Assembly (NCBI GenBank): GCA_009760855.2
Contig: WPIO01000011.1
Location: forward strand, 4,206,501 to 4,270,500
DNA: 64,000 nt
Direction of reading: 5' to 3'
Source: Cristatella mucedo
Lineage: Eukaryota > Bryozoa > Phylactolaemata > Cristatellidae
Shown: positions 23,556 to 35,319 of the stretch, in pieces
How the letters are laid out: the number at the start of each line of letters is the position of its first letter
How positions within the stretch are numbered: the stretch's first letter is position 1
Translations under genes and position numbers: made by a program
Notes under the pieces: model-generated
Seen by the model: only the letters and a program-made list of their open reading frames with translations
Database searches by the model: none
Told to the model about the DNA's origin: nothing

Positions 23556-24026
23556 GGCGCAGCAGGCAAATTTGCATTGCGCCTAACGGAACGCCGAGAG
23601 AGCACAGGGCAGAGCAAAAAGCACCTGCAGATACCGTCCAATGACGAGCATTAAATAGCTGACAATCTCTTGAGCAAACAGTGTGCAGCTCCAAGTGCTT
23701 GCCTCTGGAACCACTTGAGCAAGTTTTCTCTTTCCCGAAACTGAGATTACTGAAAGGCTATTATGTTAGGGCACCCCCGGACTACTAACTGACTTGGCGG
23801 CCATTCTACATTTTGACCTGCTTTGGACCCAGTGATCAGCATCGCCTTAGCCCATATAAAAAGTAAGCGGAATGATTGGCCTTAGCGCATTCGCTGATTC
23901 GAACCGCGCTTCAGCTGCAGCGCCGACTGTTACCTGCCTTAAAGTCAGCTTCAGGTGAGAATCTTCCACTGAGTCAATCAGGTGAGGCCAGTCGGTGGGC
24001 GAAGCTGGACATAAGAAGCTGTCGTG
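23556..24026 (+). promoter_or_regulatory. Promoter and untranslated first exon of P450 B
   Basis: A TATA-like 'catataaaaag' lies at 23853-23863. Transcription probably starts about 30 bp later, and the untranslated exon ends at 23954 with donor cag|gtgaga. The acceptor 'ttttacag' at 24100 begins the exon holding the ATG at 24147. The 471-bp block matches 43261-43731 (gene C) except at two bases. Start site and splice are inferred from sequence alone. Confidence 0.7.
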
Positions 24027-24146
24027 ATTGGGAAACGTGGGCTATAACTAGGGTTTGTTGAGAAATTTGAATGTAGTAAAGACATTTACTGCTTTTACAG
24101 GTGAGCTACGCCTACAGCAAGTCTTTCGTGCTCGGACGCTTTCGAT

Positions 24147-24483
24147 ATGAATCTGCTAGAGTTGTGGGATCACTCATACCTAGTCTTCGCTGCATTAGCA
24201 CTGGTCAGCCTGACCGCGGTAGCCCAGTACCAGAGCAGGAAGTACCCTCGAGGTCCTTCGAGACTGTCAGCATTTAAAGGCATGGCTATGTGGCCTGAAA
24301 ACACCCTTAAATACAGGGAGACGTGGAAACGGCAATTCGGCAGCGTCTATACTCTGTTTCTTGGGCGGAATAAGTTTGTTCTAATGACCGACTATGACAC
24401 AATTCACGATGCATTCGTGCAACAAGCCGATACGTGTAGCTCCCGACCTCTTAACATGGAAGCATCCTTCAAAGATATTGCAG
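24147..24483 (+). CDS. P450 B exon 1 (coding part)
   Basis: 337 nt, 112 codons plus 1 base. It encodes the N-terminal anchor, the PRGP hinge, and the A-helix to B-helix region ([14 protein letters not shown]). The exon itself begins at 24101; donor cag|gtaagt. Confidence 0.95.
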
Positions 24484-25131
24484 GTAAGTGATTGAGCTTC
24501 GTGATATTCTTGTACATCAGCTAACTAACCTCAATGTGATTCGAAAAATTATTAGTGTCGATAGTGAATTGCTCTTAATCGAAATGATAATAAATTTATA
24601 AATGCGTATACTCTGGTACATAATTAATTTGATAGACGAGGACCCTGACGCCTTTAGGCTAGAGACTTCTGTTTTTTATTTCAGCTGCCGTTTGCGATCT
24701 TATTTCTAGCTGAAATATTAGTATAGCAATATGCCTGCCGACCTAAGAACACAAATAGGTGGATGCTAGCATCCCGTCGTCAGACAATCGAACTGATAGT
24801 CCGGTTAGCAAATAGGAAATGCGATTACATTCTCTGCATGTTAAAAAGAACATTTACAGACCACTCACACGAATGATGCACACCGTTGAAGAAACCTAGC
24901 CAACACATCTCGAACTCAAATATGTGTATATATTTAGTTTTATTGTGGGGCCTCCCACTGGCGGCGGCGGCACGGTGACAAAGAACGACAAACGATTCTC
25001 CCACCGACGAGTTGTTGGCGTGACAACGATGGCTGTATTGTACGCAGGCGACGCAGGTGGGCGATGGGGCAGTGTATGCACTGTTGGAGTAGCCATCGCT
25101 GCACCAGAGCTCAAGGAGTGAAGAGAGAGAG

Positions 25132-25206
<75 letters not shown>

Positions 25207-28200
25207 CGAGTCCACACAGGCCGTTGGATAGGCAGTAAGCATATTTCAGTAGAACTGGTGGGGTCAAGCGACCCAGCTGACCCCAGTGACCCAGCCCTTT
25301 GAAATTAAATCTGGATTAGTCAGCCATCATGGCCAGGCTGCAATGCCGAGCGAGCTAATGGGCAGCGTGCTCATTGGTCGAGCGGAGTGAATTGAGACCT
25401 GTTGGGGGTATGGGCGGTGCCACGCTCACAATAAAAAGTTCCAAACTGTAAGAAAATGGCTTAGAATATTAGTTGGGAGTATAATGAGAACTTGGGTCTG
25501 CTTGAAAACTGGCGCATGGATGGATATTCAGTAGCTCATTAACATACACAAAGACATGTGCTGGCAGGCAAGCAAGGTTGCGTTTAGAGAATATTAGCCC
25601 GTGGCAATAGGTTTTAATTCCCAAGATCACTATGCAGATGGCTTTATCCAGCTTTGACGTCACCGGGTTATTCTAAAACAATTTATACATCAATCGTATG
25701 ACCAGTCACAGCTCAAGAGCTCATTTGTTTCGTTATTCAGCATTGCGGTGTGCAGTGGATGCTGAAAGTTTGGTTCGTACGTTTCAATTGTATTTTCAAT
25801 AAGCTAGTGACATGCATTAATATTCTTGTGTTAATTGACACAAATATATGACAGTTTAGTGACACAAATGTAGCACATTCAAAAGTAGAGTAAAAGTCAT
25901 TCCTACCATGCTAAAAAAGCTAATTTTGACCGAAACTTGCTTCATAGCCCAGCACACTGAAAAGGTGAGCGTTACATGCTGCCTTGAGTATTTGTGTGCG
26001 CACAATCATTGCGACGTAATGAAAACAGGTGGTTTTGGAAAAGCATGCTGAAAGCGTTTCGCTCTTTTGGCCGGAGGATTTGGTAGGTACTCTCCAAGAA
26101 ACAAAAAACTCAGCCAACTGGCAAGTAAGTTGGTGAGTAAGTGGTATAGGCATCTGACAATTATGATAAATGGTCATTTTTTGCCAACATTAGAGCTAAA
26201 TCTGTTTGAAAAAAGCTACCAGGAGCCGGACTTGAATGACGCTTCAGAAAAATTGCCTCTACAGAAACATTAGCTTTCAAATAAACTCAAGCTATTGACA
26301 GAGAAAACCAAGTGACATTGAAGATATGTATTGCATTAATGTGAACGGTGATGCTATACTGGCTCTAATAAAGTTATCGAGGAACACGCTATCGTGAGAT
26401 ACTAATCGACTACTGTGACATTCTTGAGGGGTATTCGTTGGTATGACAGGCCCAATATTTTTCAAAATGCGTAGTAATCTGCATTCTCAAAGTAGGTACA
26501 GAAAATGCCAACCTGCAGTCGAATGCTATCGAGATGTACAGTAAAGGTCGGGTCATATTCGACGGCTTTTTTTACTTATAAAGTGCCAGAAGAATCTTAG
26601 CGGAAATCTCTTCCGGCTGCAGTGGACAATAAATAAAAATGACCTACATCAGGACTTTAACCCTCCACTAAAAGCGTTTAGTGAAATCACCTTACCCCTC
26701 GAAAATCCAGGTGCGGGGGGGGGGGTATATACTGCAAGGCATACAGGCATGCCACCATTACACGGAACCGTCACTGTGACTAAAATTATTGTCATTGCAA
26801 GTATCCCACTTGTGTTTCTTTGTCATTACTTTCGTGGCGTCACAAAATTGACAGAGCTGCGATTTTAAGTGTGTAGGCAGTAAGTGTAAGAGCTGGTTAC
26901 AAACTTTTTCTATTACCGCAAAAGAATTCGGGATAAAAATATTTGAAGTAGAAGCTATCTTTTAAAACCCAGACTTTTGAGAAAAATGCAAGAGAAATGC
27001 ATACGATAGAGCTCAGCTTCGAGACATCGTATCATTTTCGGCCATAATTTGTCAGAGGTAAATTGTAATATGAGATGCATGCCGGTGGTATTTTTTGCCA
27101 AGTAAATAATTTTCTAATTAATTTCATTACATTGGGAATTCTGAAACGTAAAACAGCTTTCCAAAGTACCGGTTTTATTATGGTGGATTGCAGATGAGAT
27201 ACATTTAATTTCTCTTCGGAAAGCTGTAAAAGTTACGCATTTCCATATAAATTTCTCGAAATTATCTTTTCAAATTCCTCATATCTGAAGTTTGACGGAA
27301 TGGTTGAGTTGTCATAATTAATTACCTGTTTTAGAATTCATCGATTCATCTACCAAGGGCCAATACCTTTAAAGCATTTTATGTCAGCATCAATCAAAAA
27401 CACAGTCCGGACTTTTGAACTAAAACATCTGAATAGCGGGAGCTTTGTTCACGTGACACCATGCACGACTGACGAGTTGCCTCTTTTTGCATTCAGTTAG
27501 AATTGGTAAATTGTTTTTTGCAAAAAGCTGCTTTCATTTCAGCTAAATTCTTCAAATCTTTAAAAGTTTTGAAGTTGATTAAGTCTGGTGGTTATGAATC
27601 ACTTCAAAATACTGACATGTATTCATGATTACATAACTTGATCATATAATGCTTAGGTTGCATCTTCATATTTTCAAAAAAACGCTACTAAATACTTAAA
27701 GTCGCTTTAAAACTACGAAAGTTGACAATTATTATACAAGCGGCTGCTTGAAAACTTGCCATGCAATACACCGCCAAACTGTCTGTGGAACAGTAGCCAA
27801 AGTCTACGCCAGCCCTAGCCGCATTTCCTTTCCACCCAGGTAGAAAATCATGGTGAAACTCACTGTAAACACCTAGAACTTAATCTCTTTGCGGTTTCGC
27901 TGAAGAAACTCTTGCTTTGACTAGTTGCCCTCTAAAAGGAGGAGTTTAGTACAGGCCATTCCCTTATTAATATTTCATAAAGCATGCATTTATTGCTTAA
28001 TTTCGACTTCTTTATGATCGTGGTTTACTCACCGGGTTTAGTAGAACGTACAGGTGACTATCCCTATCGTCGTTAAATTTTTGAGCATTTGGATGTTTAG
28101 AAAAGATTTTACCCCTCTGTTTTTATCCTCAATAGTAAATTGAGCTATCAATAATTCCCTGAGTATGCGAAAACAGAGACAGCGGAGATTAAGCGAATGT

Positions 28201-31014
28201 TGATGCTGAGTAAATAAATGTGCAAAATCCTGCTGTTGCAAGTTAAATCGTGGACTGAAAGTCACAAATTAATAAGTCCTCTTGAGTTAGACGTCGAATG
28301 ATTTTTACTGAAATGAAAATTCCTAGTATTCAATATAATGGTGAATAAATTCAAGCTTATTACTTCGAGCATGAGGAGAGAGTATTACGTATTAAAAATC
28401 TATTTAAGGATGAGGGCTTTCAGGCAATCAGCCAAGCAGATTTATTTTATGTTATTCGTCATTATTCTAACATAATATCTTTCAGGTAAAGGATTCCAAT
28501 CACCTCATTGGAAAGAGCAACGGAAATTCGCTTTGACCGTTCTGCGTGAGCAGGGCATGGGTAAAATTGACATGGAGTTCAAGATATTGGAAGAAGTGGG
28601 TGCCTTCGTCAAAGAAATCGATCAAAATGGCACGACCCCAATCAACATGGAAGACTACATGCACAGCGCCATTTCGAACATCATCTGCAATCTCGTACTC
28701 GGATCTCGATTCGAATACAAAGATCCGGTTTTCAAGTCACTTCTAGAAGCTATTTTAAACCAGACGGGCCGTCTTCGAAAAATGGGTGCCATAGCTTCAA
28801 TACCAGTGCTAACAATGCTTCCTGGTGACATTTTTGGCTATCACAGCTTTGTGGCTGAAGGTCGAGCAAAGATGGCGTTTTTCCTTAATGCAATACGTCA
28901 GCATGAAGAGACTCTTGACATAAGCTGCCCACGAGATTTTATCGACGCGTATCTCATCGAGAAAAAGACGAGAGAGCTTAACGGAAACGTGGCGTCATTT
29001 GACGGTGAGCAACAACAGCAAATCGCCGACGGCCTTAGCGCTGCAAACGGTGATGCAAAACAAAGCGCCTAGAGAGAGATTGAGTTCACTGAGGGCGCTT
29101 TATCAAGTGCATTATTGTTATTATTATTATTATTGACTTGGTAAACACAAGATCCTTGTGCAAGACTGACTTCCTTCGATTTAAACTGAACTATCTACAT
29201 CAATGTTATGGCGTTATGTAAATTATAGCTACGCATCCAGATCTGCTTGTTCCGTCTTTCCGGGAGTTATTAATTAACGTTCAAACGTTAGTAGTTATCC
29301 AGATAACTAATAACAGATAATTATTCGTTATCCGTTATTAGTTTCCCAACACTAAGGCTTGAGGAGACGCACAATAGCTTTTTAACAACGCAAGTCTGGC
29401 GGACACGCTGCATTTTTGTGTTGCATTTGCTGCATCAACTAAAGCCCTTTTCAAGCGGCCCAGCTATATAACATCAAAATCCAAAGAGCAGCCCACATGG
29501 TGAATGCACAGTAGATTTTAATGTGACACGCGGTCGCACAACTATTCATAGCACTCTAAATATTTCCACTACAGTCACTCTTTCTTTCTGTAACAGATGC
29601 AAACTGCGTTGCAAGCGTGGTGCAGTTGCTTGTCGCTGGCACCGATACTACAGCCAATACGCTTCTTTGGGCGTGGCTATTCATGATCCTACATCCGGAC
29701 ATTCAGAAACGAGTACAGCACGAGATTGATAGATGTGTCGGTGAGTATTTACTCTAGCATTTTGCCGAGAAGTCTTTCGGAGAAAGAAATCATTACACGC
29801 CCGTGACTGATGTTTTCGGCTAAGTGTGCTTGCTTGCTGAAGTAAGAAGCTCAGAAATTGCATTTAAAATGCACCTGAATCCATGCAGCTCTCTGAATCT
29901 CGTCACAGGCTCAAGGTCGCCGTCTCTAAACGATAGGCCCAGCATGCACTTCACGGAAGCCGTCCTGGCGGAAGTGCTGCGCTTGGGCAACACAGCAGTT
30001 AATACTATACCCCACAAGGCCGACTCAGACGTAAAAATCGGCGGTCATTTTGTTCCCGCAGGCACAACTCTTGTAGCATCTCTATCCGATGTTCACCTGG
30101 ACAAAAGCGTATATAAGAGCCCTCATCAGTTCGATCCTACGCGGTTTTTGAACTCGAGCGGAACCTTCGAGAAGCCCAAGAAGTTAATTCCTTTTGGTAT
30201 CGGTAAGTAGCTTGCAAGTATTTTGTATTAAGGCTTGGTCCGAGCATTTTGAGCTCCAATCAAAATGTCTCAATGGCGGGTTTTTAACAGAGAAAGTATA
30301 GCTTCGCGATCAGAGAGAGATCGCGCCTTGCAGTAGCAGCGCTGTGTTTAGAATGGAAGCATGAACGGCATCAGCTGCATGCTGTCTGAGACCACAGCCA
30401 ACTGTAACAGTTTCATCATATGATGCAGCGGATACGGGGCAGCGTGCTAGGATCGTCTAGCTCTGTGATTAGCTATCTGGTAAATGAAGCCGGTCTGTCC
30501 TACAGGAATAATAGTATCACCACTCACTACATTACTAAAGACTCTAGAATTCTTTGTATTGCTACTGCATGTGCAGCTCTCAGAACTAAGACCGTAGAAC
30601 AAGCGTTGCAGGCAGACTACATTCAAGGAAAAGTAAGTTCAGTATACTTGTATAGCGTCAAATCTTGAGAAGGTGAATTCCGAATATGATTTGAGTGCTG
30701 CTGGAAATTTGTATTTACTTGAGTTCTGACAGACAGTGACGTCGCCGAAGTGAATGAGCGAATCATTTAGCTTTGCGCTTTTTATTTTCCCGCACCACTA
30801 TCTACCTGTATTTGTTGCTGTTTCAGGTCGCCGAGCTTGTCCCGGCGAGAGTCTGGCGCGAGCCGAGCTGTTCCTCTTCTTTACGAGCGTCCTGCAACGT
30901 TTCAATCTGTCAGTCCCACAAGGGTGCACTTATACGGCCGAAGGAAAAGTCGGATTTGTTCACAAGTCGCTACCATATCGGGTAGTACTTCAGAGACGGA
31001 TTGGGCTGGTGTAG
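24147..31014 (+). CDS. Cytochrome P450 (CYP2 clan), copy B, complete
   Basis: A microsomal haem-thiolate monooxygenase; the substrate cannot be inferred. Exons 24147-24483, 28486-29004, 29597-29740, 29909-30202 and 30827-31014 join to a 493-residue protein, typical for CYP2 enzymes. Domains: membrane anchor ~10-26, hinge YPRGP 33-37, C-helix WKEQR 121-125, I-helix AGTDTT 299-304, K-helix EVLR 355-358, FDPTRF 408-413, haem loop with axial Cys 436. All four coding introns are phase 1 with GT-AG ends (4002, 592, 168 and 624 bp). The ATG is chosen because it follows the in-exon acceptor at 24100 and starts the anchor. No defect seen; the only copy here that is both complete and open. A LINE-P begins 39 bp after the stop. 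Confidence 0.95.
24484..28485 (+). other. Intron 1 of P450 B
   Basis: 4.0 kb. The part to about 25240 aligns loosely with intron 1 of C (45810-46470), including a (GA)n tract. From 25240 to 28485 I find no transposon or gene; there is a G run at 26714-26725. Short frames here look random. Confidence 0.8.
25118..25203. repeat. (GA)n microsatellite in intron 1 of B
   Basis: An ~85-bp GA tract with one interruption (gcga). The flanks ('accactcac.cgaatgatgca' upstream and 'aggcagtaagcat' downstream) align with those of the GA tract at 46340-46419 in gene C. Confidence 0.95.
28486..29004 (+). CDS. P450 B exon 2
   Basis: 519 nt. [15 protein letters not shown] at the start, then helices D-G ([35 protein letters not shown]). 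Acceptor atctttcag, donor g|gtgagc. Confidence 0.96.
29060..29134 (+). mobile_element. Minimal LINE-T tail insertion in intron 2 of P450 B
   Basis: Only the last ~75 bp of LINE-T ('gcgcctagagagagattgag', 'gagggcgctttatcaagtgc', then TTA triplets). C intron 2 runs straight through the same point ('gcaaaacataaactg'), so the insertion is B-specific. Confidence 0.92.
29597..29740 (+). CDS. P450 B exon 3
   Basis: 144 nt with [12 protein letters not shown] and [17 protein letters not shown]. Its 3' half differs from A and C, which are nearly identical to each other there. Confidence 0.96.
29909..30202 (+). CDS. P450 B exon 4
   Basis: 294 nt with the ExxR motif EVLR and FDPTRF, ending in PFGIG. 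Acceptor cgtcacag, donor g|gtaagt. Confidence 0.96.
30827..31014 (+). CDS. P450 B exon 5
   Basis: 188 nt with [18 protein letters not shown], ending RRIGLV and TAG at 31012-31014. Acceptor gtttcag. Confidence 0.96.
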
Positions 31015-31052
31015 GACTTCAAAAGGCAAAACTAATGGTCAAGAATATGATC

Positions 31053-34000
31053 GGGCACCTGGGCTGAGGCGCCCGTTCCCAGTCGGAAGCCGTCGAAGCC
31101 GGTCTGTGCATGAAGAGCCGCTAGAAGGCGACAGGAAATGCATTTCGATTTTTGCTTGCGACTAAGCTTAGCGGCGCGGTCTTCAAGATTCTTATGAAAA
31201 AAAATCGCAAGTGGCGACAAATGAAGTCACTACGTCCCCGCGCTAAAGAGCGGCATCTGGCGACTCCTAGCCTCGTGTGGACCATTACATGATTTCTCCG
31301 CAATACCTTCGGGTATCCGCTGCTATCTTCGCTGTGACTATTTATGACCTGTCTTCGGATATGCTACACAAAACAGGACCTGCTTAGCATAAGATGCGGT
31401 GTCGCCATTAGTCGATACCTACCGACGGGCCTTCTCCGGGCGGGTCAGTGAGAACCTTCCTGCATCCTTCGTTCGCCCTATCAACAGCTCGGCTATCAAA
31501 CCTACGACTCGTAAGTTTAAAGCGCTGATTAGTACTTGGTGAGGTAGTAGCCCACCTGCCGTAGGCCAGCACGTTGTGAAACGTCGACCGGCGGCCGTTA
31601 CTAAGGTCCAATTCAAATTCGAAGGGCCCGCTTCCGCCGGGCCGGATACACGCCAACGCGAATACAAGCCACTGCATCGCCGTCGCCCAGTTGTTGGACA
31701 GCCTCTTAAATTCCGCCTACTAAATGTCCGCTCGCTAAAAACCAAGGCGTTACTTATCCACGATCAGGTGGTCCAGGAGAAGCTAGATGCATTTCTGCTT
31801 ACCGAAACCTGGATGACGCCTTGCTCCAGTAGCTGCATTTGCGAGACCACCCCACCCGAGTGCTCATTCTGTCAGTCCATGCGTTCTGAGAAGGTTTGGT
31901 GGCTGGGTTGCAATTGTTATTCGCGAATCGTTTGGCTATAAAATATGCAGTTTCCTGCATGGGTCATCGTTTGAATCGGTCGCTATCAGGTCTTCATCAA
32001 AGACAATGCCTCTCACTGTTGTGATATACCGGCCTCCTTCTGGCTGTCTAAACTTGTTTATAGAGGAGTTTTCAGAGTTCCTCGCTAAAATATTTGTGAG
32101 TGACAGGCCGTCACTGATTTTAGGAGACTTCAATATTCACGTTGACAACCCTAGCAACAGCCAGGTCCGCTCATTTCTTGACTGTCTGGAGAATTTTGGT
32201 TTGGCCCAACACGTTAATCATAGCACCCACGTCGGTGGCCACATTCTAGATCTCGCGATCACTAAGGATGTCCTCCCCACTGACCTTGTGGTGTGCCCAC
32301 TGACCCTCTCGGATCATTGTTCGGTCTCGTTTACTGTTCCTGCTCTCTTGTAAGTACAGGGTAATGTCGAACTTGTCAAACGACGTAACCTACAAACCAT
32401 TGACGTAGACAAGTTTTTGAAATCTGTGATGCGGGTCCTCTTGATCTGCATTCCGACTCGACCGGCAGCCTTGATACCCTCACTGATGCAATGAACATGA
32501 CCTCAGGAGTGCTCTTGATAAGCATGCCCCCGTTCGCACTATCCGTGTTCAACGTTGTCGAGATTGCTTTCAATTTACAAAAAACTCTCTAAGATGCGCC
32601 GGGTTAAGCGCAGGCTAGAACATCGTTTCAAGAAATCGGGGTCTGAGGCAGACCTAGTCAATTTTAAAGACTTCCTTCGAGTTTACACCCGAAAGCTTAA
32701 AAAACCAGGGCTTCTTTTTTCATTAGAAAGCTGAATTCCTGCCAGTCGGACACTAAACAGATTTATAAGACAGTAAACCATTTACTGGCCAAGGCTGCGA
32801 GGTCTAACTCCCCAGATATTAAGGGCTCAGCCAAAACGTCTTCAGCCTTCTTTACTGAAAAAATTGTGCACATTCGTGCCTCCATAAAGCCCCCTCCGAC
32901 CAAAGCAATCGCCGTTCCTCAACCTGTGACCTTCCTTAAAAGGTTCTACGATGTTTCTGCCTGTGATGTGGCTGCCTCAATAGGGTCGAGCAAAAAGAGC
33001 TCGTCTCCTGAAGACCGTATACCTTCATCTCTGTGGTCTTCACTAGCTGACCAACTTAGCCCTGCCATAACCAAGATTTGTAATGCTTCTTTGGGAAAAG
33101 GGGTCGTCCCCAAGTCCTTCAAATCAGCAATCGTTAGACCTATTGTTAAAAAGCCTGGATTAGACACAGAGGTCCTAGCAAACTATCGTCCAGTTTCCCT
33201 TCTTCCGTTCTTATCAAAGATTCTTGAAAAAATTGTTGCTAAGCAGCTAGTTGAACATATTTGAAATAATGGAATGTCAGAAACATTTTAATCAGGGTTC
33301 AAGAGGCAGTACTCAACTGAAACTGCTCTCCTCCGTGTTAACAATGACATTCTACGTGGCAACGACGACGGGAATGTCACTGCCCTAGCTCTGCTATATC
33401 TGTCTGCTGCCTTCGACACTATTGATCACGAAGTTCTGCTTGAACGATTGAGAACAACGATCGGTCTGGCAGACGAAGCACTGGCGTGGTTTAAATTATA
33501 CTTGTCTGATCGTGTTCAATCCGTGTCGTGTGGGGTCAGGTCTCAGACACGAGAAGGGTCACCTGTGGAGTTCCTCAAGGGTCTGTTCTTGGTCCCTTGC
33601 TGTTCTCCATTTATACACAACCTCTGGTAAAAGTGATTAAGGCCCATGGAAAAGGATATCACTTTTATGCTGACGATAATCAGCTGTATTTGTCATTTAA
33701 ACCGTCGGAATCAGCTGTAGCAACTGAGAAACTGAATGCTCGCCTTGCCGATATTCGATCCTGGATGTAGGAAAACTTCCTGAAATTAAATAACGATAAA
33801 ACCGAACTGCTGCTCATAGGACACCCTAAGCGTGCGGCTGGATTAAAAGGCTATGCTGTTCTAAAAGGTGATGGTATTGTGCGACCTTCACCACGTGCTC
33901 GTAATTTAGGTGTCGTGTTCGACAGCTGCCTCAATTTCAAAAGCTTCATTCAGAAGACTGCCTCTACAGCTAGCCATCACATCCGATCCCTATCCAAGAT

Positions 34001-34713
34001 TAGGAGCTGTCTCCAACAGTGGCTTGTAAAAAATTTAGCTAGCTCCTTAGTTCTATCTCGGCTTGATTATTGTAATTCCCTTTTGGCTGGGCTACCAAAG
34101 AAAGCTATAATGCCGCTGCAGCGGACTATGAATATGGCTGCATGGCTGGTCTTCAAGTCCCAGCGGTTTGAGCACGTGTCTCCTTTGCTGAAAGAGCTAG
34201 GATGGTAGCCGGTTGAGCAAAGGATACAGAGCAAAGTTCCTACGCTGACCCACGAGGCCCGCCACGGCTTGGCTCCTTCGTACCTAGCTAAACTGCTGCA
34301 CCAGTTTCAGCCTGTTCGTGCCCTGAGGTCCTCTGTGGACAATAAATTAGCTGTCCCATTCCTCCGCTTAAAGACAGTTGGCGACAGAAGCTTTAGCTCT
34401 GCAGGTCCTAGACTGTGGAACTCGCTTCCGCAATTCTTACGCAACGACATCTACTCTCCAACTGCCGACTATGGCACATCTTTTTCAGCGGTCCTGAGCT
34501 GCTACTTCTATGCTACTCACTACCTCAACTGCTCTCCTAACTCTGCTATGCTTCCCACTTTCTCTTGGTTGCGTGAGACGAAGTCTGTTGGCTACCGAAT
34601 GCGTACCGAAAGCCGCTTAGGCTGTGAGTGCGCTATACAAAACTCTCCTGAGTAACACCCACGTTGTCTTTATGACTTTGTGGAGTTACAGACGGAGATA
34701 CATTACATTACAT
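31053..34713 (+). mobile_element. LINE-P, near-full-length copy 1
   Basis: A ~3.66-kb Crack/L2-group non-LTR retrotransposon. About 520 bp of 5' UTR precede a single ORF2-like region. APE endonuclease blocks: LLTETWM at ~31796, GDFNIHVDN at ~32120, LSDHCSVSF at ~32310. Reverse transcriptase: NYRPVSLLPFLSKILEK at ~33180, AAFDTIDHE at ~33410, [12 protein letters not shown] at ~33570, YADD at 33666-33677. A C-terminal domain (WNSLPQFLRND) leads to an (ACATT)n-like tail. Several frameshifts and stops (near 32350, 33265 and 33768) make it inactive. Its 5' end matches that of the copy at 56658. It separates P450 B from its own 3' flank. Confidence 0.93.
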
Positions 34714-35319
34714 AAAATGCAGCTCTGTTTTAGATGCCAGTCTTTTCAGGCTTGTAAATCACACTGGTAGAGTTTTCGCCTCGAATAGGCAGGCGTTTTG
34801 ACCGGCTACCGCCATGCACGCCAGTCTGCCGACAGAAGTAGGGCACGGCAGCAATCAAGACAACCTAGACAACCTAGAGATTATTATGACAAGTCAATGT
34901 AGTCAATGGAGACCAACTTACCCCATAGTCATAGAGGTACGTGCAAAAAATACCAGCCACGGCGCACAACTCGCTTTGGAGCCGCAAGTAAAAGTGACTC
35001 GACGTCACTTGAATTTGGTCTAAGTCATCCATCCTTATACGCCCATTTTCAAATCATTCTAATTTATGAACCGCAATGAAAATTAAGAGTGCTGTAATAA
35101 TTCAACCGTTTTGGTGAACCAAGTAATTCACAGCTCCTCCCTAAATTTACGCCGTCATTAACTACGATAATAAAAGAATTCATAACAAAATAATCTTCTC
35201 AGTAGACTTACAAATTTTGCTTTTGATTTCGTGCTTTGCTCTAAAAATAGCCATCGTCGAAGATTTCAAGACGCTTGCTCCGTCCGCCACTCTTATAGTA
35301 ACCATATTTTCTCCCCCCC
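34714..35319 (+). other. Displaced 3' flank of P450 B
   Basis: Blocks here ('actggtagagttttcgcctc', 'ctgccgacagaag', 'gataataaaagaattcataa') match the 3' flanks of A (8990-9130 and beyond) and C (50099-51000). The LINE-P pushed this sequence away from gene B; about 400 bp found after A's stop is missing here. Confidence 0.7.

Noticed and set aside
23876-24061. Conserved 61-codon frame shared by B (23876) and C (43581) as a small protein
   Set aside because: It starts at TTG, spans the inferred untranslated exon and its donor, and is explained by the near-identical promoter block.
24825-25267. Long Ser-Leu open frames over the GA tracts (also 46099-46476)
   Set aside because: Translation of (GA)n. 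No independent coding sequence.
31053-34713. Reverse-transcriptase regions as retrovirus or LTR elements
   Set aside because: APE endonuclease plus YADD RT, no integrase or protease, no LTRs, and a simple-repeat tail identify non-LTR LINEs.
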